From JBOGFC01 sp050742155 (GTDB lineage: Bacteria; Actinomycetota; Acidimicrobiia; Spongiisociales; JALYHC01): 21,786 nt of DNA. The notes beneath the pieces were generated by a model. The model did no database searches. It saw only the letters and a program-made list of their open reading frames with translations, and was not told the origin of the DNA. Positions 21,426 to 21,786 of this stretch are shown piece by piece; position 1 is the first letter of the stretch, and each line of letters opens with the position of its first letter. A program made the translations under genes and the position numbers. The stretch is taken from the NCBI GenBank assembly GCA_050742155.1, contig JBOGFC010000048.1, positions 1 through 21,786 on the forward strand, written 5' to 3'.

Positions 21426-21746
21426 CTAGCCACCAAGAATCGATCGTGCTTCGGCGAGCAGCTGCGGCAGGCTTCTGAAGAACCGCGAGCGAGGCAGGGA
21501 CCGGCCGGCTCCGAGGGCGGCCGCCCGGGCCAACGCCTCCTCATCGACGTGCGGTCCGAAGGCCACCGTCGGCACGCCGGCCCCGGCCAGCTCCTCAATG
21601 ACCGGCTCGGCCTGGGGGTGGGCGAGGTCGACGAGCGCCAGGGCGGGGGCCACCGACTCACCCCAAGCCACCGGCCGGAAGCCGGCGGCGGCCACCGCCT
21701 CCTCGATGCGGGACCGGTCGAGGAGGTTGCGGGTGAGGATGGCCAC
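21426..21746 (-). CDS. small conserved-looking protein, possible pseudo-receiver domain
   Basis: This 106-residue soluble protein lies at the head (in this window) of the CUT1 operon. The alternating hydrophobic strands and helices resemble a response-regulator receiver domain: strand 1 AILTRNLLD, strand 3 ALALVDL with Asp40 at the phosphoacceptor place, strand 4 PTVAFGPHVD, and an LPRSRFF block where strand 5 Lys would lie. The acidic pair after strand 1 is missing (Asn7, Asp10 instead), and the conserved Thr/Ser and Lys are replaced (Gly64, Arg86), so normal phosphorylation is doubtful. The GTG at 21746 has GGAGGAG at good spacing. No DNA-binding domain is attached. It may be a partner or regulator of a nearby system, or simply an unrelated conserved protein of the lineage. 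I do not recognise a named family. Confidence 0.72.
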   Translation of the reverse strand: MAILTRNLLDRSRIEEAVAAAGFRPVAWGESVAPALALVDLAHPQAEPVIEELAGAGVPTVAFGPHVDEEALARAAALGAGRSLPRSRFFRSLPQLLAEARSILGG

Positions 21747-21765
21747 GGTCTTCTCCTCCTCTCGC

Positions 21766-21786
21766 GGGAAGGGGGTTGGGGGGAGG
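21766..21786. repeat. REP-like repeat, cut by the window edge
   Basis: The reverse complement reads CCTCCCCCCAACCCCCTTCCC, which matches positions 9858-9875 of the first repeat cluster almost exactly (one extra T). It lies directly upstream of the small receiver-like gene. The rest of the unit would be beyond the window. Confidence 0.65.

Overview
This is a GC-rich (roughly 70 percent by eye), densely packed bacterial chromosome segment. The Thr/Ala-rich linkers behind lipobox cysteines, GTG starts, OtsAB trehalose synthesis, DUF3179 protein and abundant carbohydrate ABC importers suggest an actinobacterium, possibly of the Acidimicrobiia type. That placement is inference; no rRNA, tRNA, CRISPR array or transposase was seen. 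No stretch longer than about 200 bases lacks a gene.

Layout. (1) Positions 1-833 (+): 3' part of a zinc-type alcohol/polyol dehydrogenase, ending tail to tail with the next operon. (2) Positions 830-6248 (-): a sugar or sugar-acid operon, transcribed as lipoprotein binding protein, double ATPase, CUT2 permease, IclR regulator and 2-keto-3-deoxygalactonate-type kinase. Its stop/start junctions are NTGA overlaps or a 1-nt gap. The ATPase appears to start with CTG. A promoter with an IclR-like palindrome lies upstream (6291-6360), and a nested hairpin at 6377-6426. (3) Positions 6442-8947 (-): an ABC-2 exporter with one ATPase and two related permeases. (4) Positions 9078-9851 (+): a CmpX/MscS-like TM-helix membrane protein; 9970-10845 (+): an EamA/DMT transporter. 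(5) Positions 10880-13005 (-): otsA-otsB. (6) Positions 13107-14462 (+): a DUF3179 lipoprotein. (7) Positions 14470-21746 (-): a second sugar operon, transcribed as small pseudo-receiver-like protein, CUT1 binding lipoprotein, two permeases, a NosD-like beta-helix membrane protein, a Gfo/Idh/MocA dehydrogenase and a sugar isomerase/epimerase-like TIM barrel. No ATPase for this importer is in view.

How the genes work together. The first operon would import a sugar or sugar acid, sense it through IclR and phosphorylate a 2-keto-3-deoxy acid. The second would import a glycoside or polyol and process it by oxidation followed by isomerisation, epimerisation or elimination. OtsAB makes trehalose.

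The most unusual object is the 515-residue protein at 16520-18067. It has a surface-type beta-helix followed by a membrane domain made of two copies of a His/Glu-rich unit with an exact 76-residue period, and it is translationally coupled inside the second sugar operon. A dispersed palindromic repeat (CCCTCCCCC-NNN-GGGGGAGGG type) occurs at five places. It supplies the stop codons of two genes, the C-terminus of OtsB and the N-terminus of the beta-helix protein.
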